A DNA stretch of 64,000 bases from Streptomyces sp. APSN-46.1. GTDB taxonomy: Bacteria > Actinomycetota > Actinomycetes > Streptomycetales > Streptomycetaceae. Location: contig NZ_JALGRF010000006.1 in assembly GCF_022815725.1 (NCBI RefSeq), positions 1 to 64,000 of the forward strand. The letters are read 5' to 3'. Made by a program: the position numbers and the translations under genes. This document shows positions 32,585-41,018 of this stretch, piece by piece. The notes beneath the pieces are model-generated. The model was not told the DNA's origin. It saw only the letters and a list, made by a program, of their open reading frames with translations, and did not search any database. The stretch's first letter is position 1. Every line of letters begins with the position of its first letter.

Positions 32585-33454
32585 TCAGTCGCTGAAACGC
32601 TCGGCCAGGGCCTGCGCCAACTGCCGTACCTTGTCCTGCGTTTCGGTGCTGGGCGGGACCACGCCGGGCAGCGAGGGCTGCACGCTGTACTCGATGGTGA
32701 CGATGACGTTCGAGGTACGGAACACAATCCGCACGCTGCGCGCCTGGGCGGCGGTGGCGCCGGCCGCGCTCAGCTTGTCGTCGAGGAAGCCCTCGTTGCC
32801 GAGCCCCTCCAGGACGCGGGAACCGAGCTCGGGCGGGGCGCTGGGGGAGCCGGAGGGACTCGGGCTCCCGCCGGCGGCCGCGCTCGCGCTCGTACTGGGC
32901 GCGGGTGTGGCGGGTGTGGCGGGTGTGGCGGAACTCGCGCTCGCGCTCGGGCTGGCGGTGGGGCCCGGGAAGGGCAGCTTCGCGTCCGTCAGCTGACGGA
33001 CGTACACCTGCCGCGCCTTGTCGTCGTCGCTCGCGGCGGCGCGGTCGTACGAGACCACGCGCTCGAATCCGACGTACAGCAGCCGGGTTTCGGCGGTCGT
33101 CCCCGCGGTCCAGCGGCAACCGACGTGCCTGTCGCCGTCGTACGAGGTGTCGGCGGTGCCGGCGTAGAGCGCGTCGCGCTGTTCGTCGGTGAGGGAGTCC
33201 TGGGTCGGCAGCATCGCCTTGAGGCGCTTGCTGTCGAGGGCCTTGCAAGGGGAGGGCAGGCTGCGGTACTTCCCGGCGGGCGCGGGGGCGGGGCTGCCGC
33301 CGGGCTTCGAGTCGCTGACGGTCCCGCCGCCGCTGTCGCCGGTGCACCCGGTGAGGCCGGCGGTGCCGGCCGCGAGCGCGGTGAGCATCGCGATGCCGGG
33401 CAGGACTCTGCGTACCGCTGTACCCGCCTGGCCTGCCTTGCGCTGCACGTCCAC
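32585..33454 (-). CDS. DUF3558 lipoprotein, second copy
   Basis: 289 aa from GTG 33454. Lipobox LTGC follows the hydrophobic stretch IAMLTALAAGTAGLTG. The domain has PCKALDSKRLKAMLP, VGCRWTAGTTAETRLLYVGFERVVSYDRA and VRIVFRTSNVIVTIEYSVQP, matching its neighbour, so the two probably arose by duplication. A low-complexity Ser/Ala/Thr/Pro insert (SSATPATPATPAPSTSASA) divides the domain. Confidence 0.85.
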   Translation of the reverse strand: MDVQRKAGQAGTAVRRVLPGIAMLTALAAGTAGLTGCTGDSGGGTVSDSKPGGSPAPAPAGKYRSLPSPCKALDSKRLKAMLPTQDSLTDEQRDALYAGTADTSYDGDRHVGCRWTAGTTAETRLLYVGFERVVSYDRAAASDDDKARQVYVRQLTDAKLPFPGPTASPSASASSATPATPATPAPSTSASAAAGGSPSPSGSPSAPPELGSRVLEGLGNEGFLDDKLSAAGATAAQARSVRIVFRTSNVIVTIEYSVQPSLPGVVPPSTETQDKVRQLAQALAERFSD

Positions 33455-33641
33455 TGGCTCCCTTCGACCGGCCGGCTGCCCCGCCGGTCAGGAAAATGCG
33501 TTGCCGCGGTTGGGGTGCGGCTGGACACAATGTCTATCGCACACGCTGGTGCTGGCGCCGGTCCGCTGTCTGTTTTGGGACCAAGAGCGAGGCTTTTGCG
33601 TAATAAGACTTTTCTGTGGTTAACGGGGTATTGGGGCTGTT

Positions 33642-34835
33642 ATGTCGTATGTAGAGGTGGCCGGGGCGAAGGTCCCGATCCGGATGTGGACCGACCCGGC
33701 GTCGGTCGAGGCCGGTGCGATGCAGCAGCTCCATAACGTCGCGACCCTCCCGTGGATCAAGGGCCTGGCCGTCATGCCGGACGTCCATTACGGCAAGGGC
33801 GCCACGGTCGGCTCGGTGATCGCGATGAAGGACGCGGTCTGCCCGGCGGCGGTGGGCGTGGACATCGGCTGCGGAATGTCGGCGGTGAAGACCTCCCTGA
33901 CGGCGAATGACCTGCCGGGGGACCTGTCGGGCCTGCGCTCGAAGATCGAGCGCGCGATCCCGGTGGGCATGGGCCTGCACCGGGAGCCGGTGGATCCGTC
34001 ACGCCTCTACGGCTTCTCGGTGGAGGGGTACGAGGACCTCTGGAAGCGCTTCGACTACCTCGCCGATGCGGTCAAATTCCGTCAGGACCGCGCCATAAAG
34101 CAGATTGGAACGCTCGGAGGCGGCAATCACTTCATCGAATTCTGTCTCGATGAGTCAGGTTCGGTCTGGCTGATGCTGCACTCGGGGTCCCGGAACATCG
34201 GCAACGAGCTCGCCGCGCACCACATCGGCGTGGCGAGGGGCCTGGCCCACAACCAGAACCTGGTCGACCGGGACCTCGCGGTGTTCCTCGCGGCGACGCC
34301 CGAGATGGAGGCGTACCGCAGCGACCTCTTCTGGGCGCAGGAGTACGCGAAGTACAACCGCGCGGCGATGATGAGCCTGTACAAGGAGGTCATCCGGAAG
34401 GAGTTCCGGAAGGCGAAGGTCTCCTTCGAGCGGGAGATCAGCTGCCACCACAACTACGTGGCGGAGGAGCGGTACGACGGCATGGACCTGCTGGTCACGC
34501 GGAAGGGCGCGATCCGCGCGGGCAGCGGTGACTACGGGATCATCCCGGGTTCGATGGGCACGGGCTCGTACATCGTGAAGGGCCTCGGCAACGAGAAGTC
34601 CTTCAACTCGGCCTCGCACGGCGCGGGCCGGAAGATGAGCCGGACGGCCGCGAAGAAGAAGTTCTCGGCGCGCGACCTGGCGGAGCAGACCAAGGGCGTG
34701 GAGTGCCGTAAGGACTCGGGCGTCGTGGACGAGATCCCCGGCGCGTACAAGTCGATCGAGCAGGTCATCGACCAGCAGACGGATCTCGTCAAGGTCGTGG
34801 CCAAGCTCAAGCAGGTCATCTGCATCAAGGGCTGA
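33642..34835 (+). CDS. rtcB: RtcB family RNA-splicing ligase
   Basis: 397 aa. RtcB joins 2',3'-cyclic phosphate or 3'-phosphate RNA ends to 5'-OH ends with GTP and Mn2+. MPDVHYGKGATVGSV, GVDIGCGMSAV (metal-binding Asp/Cys), GTLGGGNHFIEF, LHSGSRNIG, ISCHHNYVAEE and the C-terminal SHGAGRKMSR (guanylylated-His motif) are all present. Stands alone with no archease or RtcA gene near. Ends at a perfect 16-bp terminator. The 5' region is AT-rich for this genome. Confidence 0.95.
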   Translation: MSYVEVAGAKVPIRMWTDPASVEAGAMQQLHNVATLPWIKGLAVMPDVHYGKGATVGSVIAMKDAVCPAAVGVDIGCGMSAVKTSLTANDLPGDLSGLRSKIERAIPVGMGLHREPVDPSRLYGFSVEGYEDLWKRFDYLADAVKFRQDRAIKQIGTLGGGNHFIEFCLDESGSVWLMLHSGSRNIGNELAAHHIGVARGLAHNQNLVDRDLAVFLAATPEMEAYRSDLFWAQEYAKYNRAAMMSLYKEVIRKEFRKAKVSFEREISCHHNYVAEERYDGMDLLVTRKGAIRAGSGDYGIIPGSMGTGSYIVKGLGNEKSFNSASHGAGRKMSRTAAKKKFSARDLAEQTKGVECRKDSGVVDEIPGAYKSIEQVIDQQTDLVKVVAKLKQVICIKG

Positions 34836-34861
34836 CGCCCAGGTGCGGTTGTCGGGGGAGT

Positions 34862-34897
34862 GGAGGAGCCCGGGCCGGTATCGGCCCGGGCTCCTCC
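34862..34897. terminator. Bidirectional terminator after rtcB
   Basis: A perfect 16-bp stem starting GGAGGAGCCCGGGCCG with loop GTAT, between convergent rtcB and the Uma2 gene. Confidence 0.85.
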
Positions 34898-34907
34898 GTG
34901 TGGTGGC

Positions 34908-35474
34908 TCAGGCCTCGTCGCCGTCGAGGAGGCGGTCCACCGGGAGTTCGAGGGTGATGCCGAGGGACTCGGGGAGCGGGACCGAGGTGCCGCGCTTGAA
35001 GGTCTTGCGGGAGCGGTACTCCCCGCCGCGGGGGTCGGTGTGGAGAACGGCCTCGTCGTGGCGCCGGTCGGCCACGAGGTAGACCGGGATGCCGGCCTGG
35101 GCGTAGCAGTCGGTCTTGGTCCCCAGGTCGTCGGACCAGTGGGGCCCGGTGACTTCCGCGACCATGCGGAAGGCGTGGGGGGCGTAGCAGTTGCTCTCGA
35201 CGAGGTTGTGGCGGAAGTCGGCGGCTACGAGAGAGAGGTCCGGGATGGCGAAGTCGTCGGGGCCGGAGGGCAGCCAGAGGCCGATCGCCTGAAGGTACTT
35301 GAGACCTGCCTGTCGCGCCCCGGCCTCGTGGAACGTGGTGATCAGCTCGGTCAGGATGAGTGCGTGTGTTCCGTCGGCGTGCGGCGTCGCGGTGAGCCGC
35401 CCCTGGAGGATCTCTACTCGGTACCCGGGGAGTTCCCTGGAGAGGCGGTCGGCGGCCTCTGAGATGCGGCTCAT
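34908..35474 (-). CDS. Uma2 family endonuclease-like protein (DUF820)
   Basis: 188 aa from ATG 35474; ATG 35516 would add 14 residues. VEILQGRLTATPHADGTHA opens the fold, AIPDLSLVAADF and RMVAEVTGPHW hold the PD-(D/E)XK-like Asp and Glu positions, and DRRHDEAVLH follows. The family is common in high copy in actinobacteria and cyanobacteria; nuclease activity and role are not settled. No toxin-antitoxin or mobile context is seen. Confidence 0.85.
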   Translation of the reverse strand: MSRISEAADRLSRELPGYRVEILQGRLTATPHADGTHALILTELITTFHEAGARQAGLKYLQAIGLWLPSGPDDFAIPDLSLVAADFRHNLVESNCYAPHAFRMVAEVTGPHWSDDLGTKTDCYAQAGIPVYLVADRRHDEAVLHTDPRGGEYRSRKTFKRGTSVPLPESLGITLELPVDRLLDGDEA

Positions 35475-35631
35475 GCCGTCGGAGCGTATCCGCGCCCGCT
35501 GACATTTCGCGTGCATTCACCCATACGGGCAGGCCGGGGGCGGGGGCAGCTCGACCCGGGCGGTGGGGGTGGGCCGTGGCGTGATTTCATCGGCGGGATT
35601 CTGGTGGGTGGGGTCTGTGGGGGGATGTTCC

Positions 35632-36741
35632 GTGAGTGGGTTCTGGGCTGGTCGGCGGCGTGTGCGGGCGGGCGTGGTCGGGGTGGTCGTGGGCTGTGCC
35701 CTCGGGCTGGGTGGGTGCGCGTCGGCGGGGACGGACGCGAAGGCGGCGGTGTCGGCTGCGGCCGCGCCGGTGGTGCCGATGGTGATCGGCAAGGGGCAGG
35801 CGGAGGACGTCTACAACCGGTGGGTGGCGGAGCGGAAGTCCTCGCTCGACCGGCGGGACGGGGCCGGCCTCGCCTCCGTGGAGACGGGGCCGCTGCTGGC
35901 GGAGAGCCTGGCGGCCATTGAGGTGGCCAAGGCGCGGGGTGTCGGCGCCCGAAACTCCGCTTTCGGCCGGGCCGAGTTCTTCGTACCCGCGGAACGCGAC
36001 CAGCAGGGGTATCCGCGCTCCTTCGTGGCGCTGAGCAGGGTTGCCGGCACTGAGGGGAACGCGGTGCGGGAGGGCGCCCTGCACTACTTCACGCAGGAGG
36101 CGCCCGGCGGCGACTGGAAGGCGGCCGCGGTGTCGTGGGTGAACGACCGGCCGCCGCTCGTCCGCGCCAAGAACGAGACCTCCTGGGGCACCACGTACTT
36201 CGAACTGCGGAAGAAGGAGATCGCGGCGGTGAACCGGGACGCGGCGGGGGCCGCGGTGCTGTCGCCGGCCGCCGGGGCGGACCGGGAGGTGTGCGGCCGG
36301 TACGCGGAGTACATGAGCTTCACCGCGCCGGAGGGCGAGCCGGAGAGCGAGCACTTCCTGCCGGGCCCGCTGACGGGCGGGATGGTCGGGGCGTACAACG
36401 TCGCCGACGAGGACCTGAAGCTCGTGACGAAGCGGTACGCCTTCGAGCCGACCGGCGGTGAGCTGCCGGTGCTGCGGCTGGCGGACGGGAAGTCCCTGGT
36501 CACCTGCACGTTCGTGCGGACCGACCGGTGGGCGGGGAAGAAGGCGGCCTTCCGTTACGGGAACGGCGAGCACGGGGACGCGGCCGCGCTGCTGGGCGGG
36601 ACGGACAAGTGGTGGGTGGACTCCACGGTGCGGCTGAGCGTGACGGCGACGTTCGAGGTGCCGGCGGAGGGGCCGGCCGATGTGGTGGGGTGCAACTGCC
36701 TGAAGCCGACGGTGCTTTCGGCGCTGGGAACGCCGAAGTAG
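35632..36741 (+). CDS. Hypothetical secreted lipoprotein
   Basis: 369 aa from GTG 35632 with a G-run ahead; GTG 35563 is possible but would put 23 extra residues before the signal peptide. VRAGVVGVVVGCALGLGGC ends in a lipobox. The outer part has no recognised domain; two pairs of Cys (VCGRYAEYM, CTFVRT, GCNCLKP) may form disulfides. Located 42 bases before a polysaccharide deacetylase, with which it may share a role at the cell surface. Confidence 0.7.
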   Translation: MSGFWAGRRRVRAGVVGVVVGCALGLGGCASAGTDAKAAVSAAAAPVVPMVIGKGQAEDVYNRWVAERKSSLDRRDGAGLASVETGPLLAESLAAIEVAKARGVGARNSAFGRAEFFVPAERDQQGYPRSFVALSRVAGTEGNAVREGALHYFTQEAPGGDWKAAAVSWVNDRPPLVRAKNETSWGTTYFELRKKEIAAVNRDAAGAAVLSPAAGADREVCGRYAEYMSFTAPEGEPESEHFLPGPLTGGMVGAYNVADEDLKLVTKRYAFEPTGGELPVLRLADGKSLVTCTFVRTDRWAGKKAAFRYGNGEHGDAAALLGGTDKWWVDSTVRLSVTATFEVPAEGPADVVGCNCLKPTVLSALGTPK

Positions 36742-36759
36742 GTGATTGACGGCGGGAGT

Positions 36760-36771
36760 TGGTCTAGACCA
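36760..36771. promoter_or_regulatory. DasR-type operator (dre-like)
   Basis: TGGTCTAGACCA is a perfect 12-bp palindrome equal to the core of the dre element bound by DasR, the GlcNAc-6-phosphate-responsive GntR regulator of chitin and aminosugar use in Streptomyces. The outer bases of the 16-bp consensus are not kept. It ends 12 bases before the deacetylase ATG. Confidence 0.7.
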
Positions 36772-36783
36772 GGATGGGGCGGC

Positions 36784-37470
36784 ATGTGGAGATCTCGCGC
36801 GCTTGTCGCCGCGCTCGCGTCGTTGTCGCTCGCCCTCGGGGCCGTCGGGTCCGCTCAGGCGGGGCCGGGGCCGGGGGCGGGGCTGCCGCCCGTCGTCTCG
36901 CATGTGCCGACACAGGAGAAGGTCGTCTTCATCACCATCGACGACGGCTGGAACCACGATCCGGAGGCCGCCCGGATCCTCCTGGAGGAGCGGGTGCCCG
37001 CCGCGCTGTTCCTGCTGCCGGGGGCGACCTCGTACGACACCGGGTACTTCACCGGGCTGGCGGAGCGGGGGAGGGTCACCGTCGGAAACCACACCGTGAA
37101 CCACCCGGACCTGACCACGTTGGACGCGGCCGGGAAGGACGCGGAGGTGTGCGGGGCCGGGGAGCGGCTGGCGGCGACGTTCGGGCGCGAGCCGAGGCTG
37201 CTGCGCCCGCCGTACGGGGTGGTCAACGACGAGGTGCGGCTCGCGGCGAAGGCGTGCGGGGTGAAGGCGCTGGTGACCTGGACGCACGATTTCACGACGT
37301 GGGGCGGGACGCCGCCGACGCCGCGGCTGGAGTCCGGGGACATCGTGCTGCTGCACTTCACGCCGACCCTGGGGGCGGATCTGCGGCGGGCGCTGGAGGC
37401 GGCGAAGGCCGCCGGGCTGAAGCCGGCGGCCCTCATGCCGCACCTGAAGAGCGCGGGGCTGGTCCCGTAG
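36784..37470 (+). CDS. Secreted polysaccharide deacetylase (CE4/NodB domain)
   Basis: 228 aa from ATG 36784. Signal peptide ends near GSAQA-G. The NodB motifs are FITIDDGWNHD (catalytic/metal Asp pair), NHTVNHPDL (metal His pair), LRPPYGVVND and IVLLHFTPT. Family members remove N-acetyl groups from chitin, chito-oligosaccharides or peptidoglycan. A dre-like operator right ahead suggests control by DasR and thus a chitin or GlcNAc substrate (inference). Confidence 0.9.
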   Translation: MWRSRALVAALASLSLALGAVGSAQAGPGPGAGLPPVVSHVPTQEKVVFITIDDGWNHDPEAARILLEERVPAALFLLPGATSYDTGYFTGLAERGRVTVGNHTVNHPDLTTLDAAGKDAEVCGAGERLAATFGREPRLLRPPYGVVNDEVRLAAKACGVKALVTWTHDFTTWGGTPPTPRLESGDIVLLHFTPTLGADLRRALEAAKAAGLKPAALMPHLKSAGLVP

Positions 37471-37482
37471 GTCTCCTGGCCG

Positions 37483-38253
37483 CTAGAGCTCGCGGTGGAC
37501 CTTCGTGTTCGAGGCCTGGGCGCGGGGGCGGACCACCAGGAGGTCGATGTTGACGTGGCTGGGGCGGGTCACGGCCCAGGTGATGGTGTCGGCCACGTCG
37601 TCGGCCGTGAGGGGTTCGGCGACGCCGGCGTAGACCTGCTCGGCCTTCGCGGCGTCGCCGCGGAAGCGGGTCTTGGCGAATTCCTCGGTCTTGACCATGC
37701 CCGGGGCGATCTCGATGACGCGGACCGGCTGGCCGACGATCTCCAGGCGGAGGGTCTCGGCGAGGACGCGGGCGCCGTTCTTGGCGGCGACGTAGCCTGC
37801 GCCGCCCTCGTAGGTGGAGTGGCCGGCGGTGGAGGAGAGGATGACCACCGTGCCGTCGCCGGAGGCGGTGAGCGCCGGGAGCAGCGCCTGGGTGACGTTG
37901 AGCGTGCCGATGACGTTGACCTCGTACATCGTGCGCCAGTCGGCGGGGTCGCCGGTGGCGACGGGCTCGGCTCCGATGGCGCCGCCGGCGTTGTTGACGA
38001 GGACGTCGACCGAGGGGAAGCGCTCCAGGGAGGCGGCGAAGGCGTCCACGGCGGCGCGGTCGGTGACGTCGAGTGCGTACGCGGTGGCCTCGCGGCCGGC
38101 GTCGGTCAGCTCGGCGGCGAGGGCCTCGATGCGGTCCTTGCGGCGGGCGGTGAGGACGACGTGGTAGCCGGCTGCGGCGAGCTGCCGGGCGGTGGCCGCA
38201 CCGATCCCGCTGCTCGCGCCGGTGACTACGGCGGTTCGGGTGGCCGTGCTCAT
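37483..38253 (-). CDS. Short-chain dehydrogenase/reductase
   Basis: 256 aa classical SDR. TGASSGIGAATARQL cofactor site, LTARRKDRIEAL (Arg pair favouring NADP), LVNNAGG, ILSSTAGHSTYEGGAGYVAAKNG with catalytic Ser, Tyr and Lys, and IAPGMVKTEEF. The substrate is unknown; relatives act on small hydroxy acids or serine-like substrates. Its promoter side contains a doubled GGCGAATA. Confidence 0.92.
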   Translation of the reverse strand: MSTATRTAVVTGASSGIGAATARQLAAAGYHVVLTARRKDRIEALAAELTDAGREATAYALDVTDRAAVDAFAASLERFPSVDVLVNNAGGAIGAEPVATGDPADWRTMYEVNVIGTLNVTQALLPALTASGDGTVVILSSTAGHSTYEGGAGYVAAKNGARVLAETLRLEIVGQPVRVIEIAPGMVKTEEFAKTRFRGDAAKAEQVYAGVAEPLTADDVADTITWAVTRPSHVNIDLLVVRPRAQASNTKVHREL

Positions 38254-38344
38254 GTACGGGGCTCCTCGTGCACTCGGTCGTTCGTACGGGCGAATAGGCG
38301 AATACTCGCCAGCATAGGCGGGGGCCGGTGGGCCAGGGGGCCGC

Positions 38345-38680
38345 TTAGCGGCCGCGCGGGGTGTACATGATCACGGCCATGCCGGCGAGGCAGACGAGGG
38401 CGCCGACGATGTCCCAGCGGTCGGGGCGGTAGCCGTCGGCGACGACGCCCCAGGCGAGGGATCCGGCGACGAAGACTCCGCCGTAGGCGGCCAGGACGCG
38501 GGCGAAGTCGCCCTGGGGCTGGAGGGTGGCGACGAAGCCGTAGAGGCCGAGGGCGATGACTCCGGCGCCGATCCAGGCCCAGCCCTTGTAGTCGCGGACG
38601 CCCTGCCAGACGAGCCAGGCGCCGCCGATCTCCAGGAGGGCGGCGAGGGCGAAGAGCGCGGCGGAGCGGGCGATCAGCAT
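38345..38680 (-). CDS. YnfA family (UPF0060) membrane protein
   Basis: 111 aa with four hydrophobic helices filling the protein. LEIGGAWLVWQGVRDYKGW and RVLAAYGGVFVAGSLAWGVVADGYRPDRWDIVGA match the YnfA family, small multidrug-resistance-like proteins of unsettled function. Terminal residues YTPRGR are short and basic. Confidence 0.93.
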   Translation of the reverse strand: MLIARSAALFALAALLEIGGAWLVWQGVRDYKGWAWIGAGVIALGLYGFVATLQPQGDFARVLAAYGGVFVAGSLAWGVVADGYRPDRWDIVGALVCLAGMAVIMYTPRGR

Positions 38681-38733
38681 GGCCGGAAGCCTATGCGGGC
38701 CCCCTCGGCCGGTCGGCCCGTCGGGCGCGCATC

Positions 38734-38925
38734 CAGCCTCGCCGGCGTTTGAGTGGGGGTCCCCCCGGACGGAGTCTGGGGGAGGGTCCGGGCAGAGCCC
38801 GGTGCCCGGCGGAGCCGGGTTCCTCCCCCAGCTACCTCCCCCAGACTCCGTCCGGGGGGACCCCCACGGAGGTGCCCCCAGGGGCTCCGCCCCAGACCCC
38901 GCGCCTCAAACGCCGGCGAGGCTGG
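38734..38925. repeat. Composite inverted repeat with two dispersed-repeat arms
   Basis: An inverted copy (CCAGCCTCGCCGGCGTTTGA at 38734) and a direct copy (38881-38925) of the dispersed repeat face each other. Inside, GGGGGTCCCCCCGGACGGAG and its complement near 38850 form a second inverted pair. The roughly 190-bp unit lies in the 486-base gap 38681-39166, which holds no supported gene. Confidence 0.8.
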
Positions 38926-38928
38926 ATA

Positions 38929-39075
38929 GGTGGCCGGTCGGGAGGCAAGGCGGGACGGCATCGGCGGGACGGCCGGTCGGCCCTCGGCCGGTCGAGGCGG
39001 GCTCGACGAGGTGGCCGGTCGGGACGGCAGGGCGGGACGGCATCGGCCCTCGGCCGGTCGAGGCGGGCTCGGAGG
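38929..39075. repeat. Tandem 66-81-bp GC-rich repeat
   Basis: Two imperfect copies beginning GGTGGCCGGTCGGGA start at 38929 and 39010 and share GCGGGACGGCATCGG and CTCGGCCGGTCGAGGCGGGC. The first copy has an extra internal stretch. No coding sense. Confidence 0.75.
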
Positions 39076-39166
39076 GGCGGTCGGGCGGGCGGCGGATGGC
39101 GGAGGGCGCGCCCTCGTTCGTGTGATGGTCCTACTGGAGGGCGGTCGCGCGCACTAGCCTCCGCGC

Positions 39167-39736
39167 GTGGAGGTGGTGGCGGTGCGCCGTGGTGCCGTAC
39201 GGAGTGTGGTGGTGGCGGGTTCGCTGGTGCTCGGTGTGACGGGCCTGACCGCTGTGGAGGGCGGTGCGCAGGCGCGGGCGGCCGATGGCACCGGCACCGG
39301 GGCACTGGTCGGGGTCGGGGCCCGGGCCGAAGGTGCCGGTGCGTGGGCCGGGCCCGAGGCCGATGTGTCGTATCACGGGCGGGTGCGGCTGACGCCGGGT
39401 CTGCTGCGCCTGTGGCTGGTCCCGGCGAACGTAGGGCCGTCCGCGCTGCCCAACGCCACGGTGCGGGTGCGGCTGTCGGCGGATCTCGCGGAACGGCAGG
39501 AGCTCTCGGAGGGCTGCGCGCGGATCGGCTCGCGCGAGCTGGTGTGCGAGACGGGACCGCTGCCGGAGCACGGGCGGGGCCGGCACATCGGGCTGGCGAT
39601 GGAGCTGCGGGAACACCCCGGCGAGGTGACGGTGCGGATCGACACGTGGTGGAACGGCGGGGCGTCCGACCGGAACGGGGCCAACAACGAACTCGCGGTG
39701 CTGGCCCTGGACACGGGTGACTCGTACGCCTTCTGA
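39167..39736 (+). CDS. Hypothetical secreted protein
   Basis: 189 aa from GTG 39167 (in-frame GTGs a few codons later are equally possible). Signal sequence VRSVVVAGSLVLGVTGLTAVEGGAQARA precedes a Gly/Ala-rich linker. The rest is beta-rich (VRLTPGLLRLWLVPANVGPSALPNATVRVRLSA) with Cys in EGCARIGSRELVCETG, resembling a DUF11-type or beta-sandwich surface domain. No family was firmly recognised. Confidence 0.65.
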   Translation: MEVVAVRRGAVRSVVVAGSLVLGVTGLTAVEGGAQARAADGTGTGALVGVGARAEGAGAWAGPEADVSYHGRVRLTPGLLRLWLVPANVGPSALPNATVRVRLSADLAERQELSEGCARIGSRELVCETGPLPEHGRGRHIGLAMELREHPGEVTVRIDTWWNGGASDRNGANNELAVLALDTGDSYAF

Positions 39737-39776
39737 CGCCTTCTGAGCGCCCCGTCCCGCCCCGGCCGCCCCGGTC

Positions 39777-40514
39777 CTACGGGGTGCCGACGCCGCCGAA
39801 TTCGGCGACGGCCTCGTCGACGATCCGCTCCAGGCGGGCGTGGTGGGCGCCGCGCCAGTAGACGCGCTCGCAGTCGGCGCACTGGGCGAACACGTCGTAC
39901 GAGCGGTGCGTGCCGTGTTCGAGGCGTTCGCCGACGCTGGCCTTGTCGGCGCCCCGGAGCGGGCCGTTGCATGCCGTGCAGCGGCTCCACGGGGCGAGGG
40001 CCGGGGTGAACCGGCTCAGGACGTCTCGCAGTTGCTCGTCGGGGTTGTCGCTGTAGACGTACGCGCCGGCGAAGATCTCGCGGCGGCGCAGCAGGCCGCG
40101 GTCGCGGGAGAGCAGCACGCGCTGTTCGGCGGCGGAGCGGGTGGCGAGCGCCGGGTCGCCGATGTCCTCGTTCTCGTATGCGGCGTCGACGCCGAGCAGG
40201 CGCAGGCGGCGGGCGAGGGTGCCGAGATGGACGTCGAGGAGGAAGCGGAGCGGGGCGCCGGTGATCTGCTGCGGGCGGCTGACCCCGAGTACCTCGACGG
40301 ACTCGCCGTCCCGGGGCACGTACGAGACGGGCACCTCCCTGCCGTCGACGAGGAGACGGCCGACCTCGGTGAGCGGGACCCCTGCCGACTCGACGACGTG
40401 GCCGATGCTGGAGGCGCCGTCGGTGCTGGTCGCCACGCGCTCGGCGCGCCGGCTGGGCGGGGCGAAGACGCGCAGTTCCGGGGCGAGGGTGAGTTGAATG
40501 CCGGGTCCGTTCAC
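39777..40514 (-). CDS. Mut7-C RNase domain protein with ubiquitin-like N-terminus
   Basis: 245 aa from GTG 40514. Residues about 1-85 resemble the Mut7-C ubiquitin-like/ThiS-type domain (VGRLLVDGREVPVSYVPRDGESVEVL). The second half is the Mut7-C PIN-like RNase domain: FLLDVHLGTLARRLRLLG, LLSRDRGLL, then a zinc ribbon with CTACNGPL and CADCERVYWRG. Probably an RNA-acting or regulatory nuclease; substrate unknown. Confidence 0.87.
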   Translation of the reverse strand: MNGPGIQLTLAPELRVFAPPSRRAERVATSTDGASSIGHVVESAGVPLTEVGRLLVDGREVPVSYVPRDGESVEVLGVSRPQQITGAPLRFLLDVHLGTLARRLRLLGVDAAYENEDIGDPALATRSAAEQRVLLSRDRGLLRRREIFAGAYVYSDNPDEQLRDVLSRFTPALAPWSRCTACNGPLRGADKASVGERLEHGTHRSYDVFAQCADCERVYWRGAHHARLERIVDEAVAEFGGVGTP

Positions 40515-40555
40515 GGCCCCAGCATGCCATTGCCCGGCGGGCCGGTGTTGCCGAT

Positions 40556-40975
40556 TTACGCGGCTGCGGTCGCGCTCTCGTCGTAGGCGTCGCGGTGCGC
40601 GCTGACCTCGTCGAAGTGGCGCTCGGCCCACAGCTTCACGGAGGAGAGGAGGTCGCCGAGGCTGGCGCCGAGCTCGGTGAGGCGGTAGTCGACGCGGACG
40701 GGGACGGAGGGGGTGACGGTGCGGGTGACGAGGCCGTCGCGTTCGAGGGAGCGGAGGGTCTGGGTGAGCATCTTCTGGCTGACGCCGGGGATCTTGCGGC
40801 CGAGGTCGCTGTAGCGCATGGAACCGGTCTCCGACTGGCCGAGGGCGCTGACGATCAGGCCGACCCACTTGTCGCTGATGCGGGCCAGGAGCTGGCTGGT
40901 GGGGCAGTCCTTGACGAAGGCGTCGTAGGCGGCGCGGGCCGCTTCGCGGCGGTCGGCGGCGGTGCGGGTGGCCAT
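40556..40975 (-). CDS. HxlR family transcriptional regulator
   Basis: 139 aa winged HTH. CPTSQLLARISDKWVGLIVSAL starts the domain; its Cys at residue 24 lies where some HxlR proteins sense electrophiles or redox. SDLGRKIPGVSQKMLTQTLRSLERDGLVTRT is the recognition region. Divergent from an oxidoreductase gene with a palindromic operator between, so it probably represses both. Confidence 0.92.
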   Translation of the reverse strand: MATRTAADRREAARAAYDAFVKDCPTSQLLARISDKWVGLIVSALGQSETGSMRYSDLGRKIPGVSQKMLTQTLRSLERDGLVTRTVTPSVPVRVDYRLTELGASLGDLLSSVKLWAERHFDEVSAHRDAYDESATAAA

Positions 40976-40996
40976 GGTTACCCACTTCCGGGTCGG

Positions 40997-41018
40997 GTAC
41001 GCACTCCCGAGTGCGTAC
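40997..41018. promoter_or_regulatory. Palindromic operator between HxlR and oxidoreductase genes
   Basis: Perfect 10-bp arms, GTACGCACTC and GAGTGCGTAC, around CC. A second dyad GGAGAG-TAC-CTCTCC lies at 41027-41041, followed by a possible -10 TAGGTT (41043-41048) for the plus-strand gene. Confidence 0.75.

Noticed and set aside
38681..39166. CRISPR-like array from the repeated spacer
   Set aside because: Only two long imperfect copies with no unique spacers and no cas genes; these are tandem and inverted repeats.
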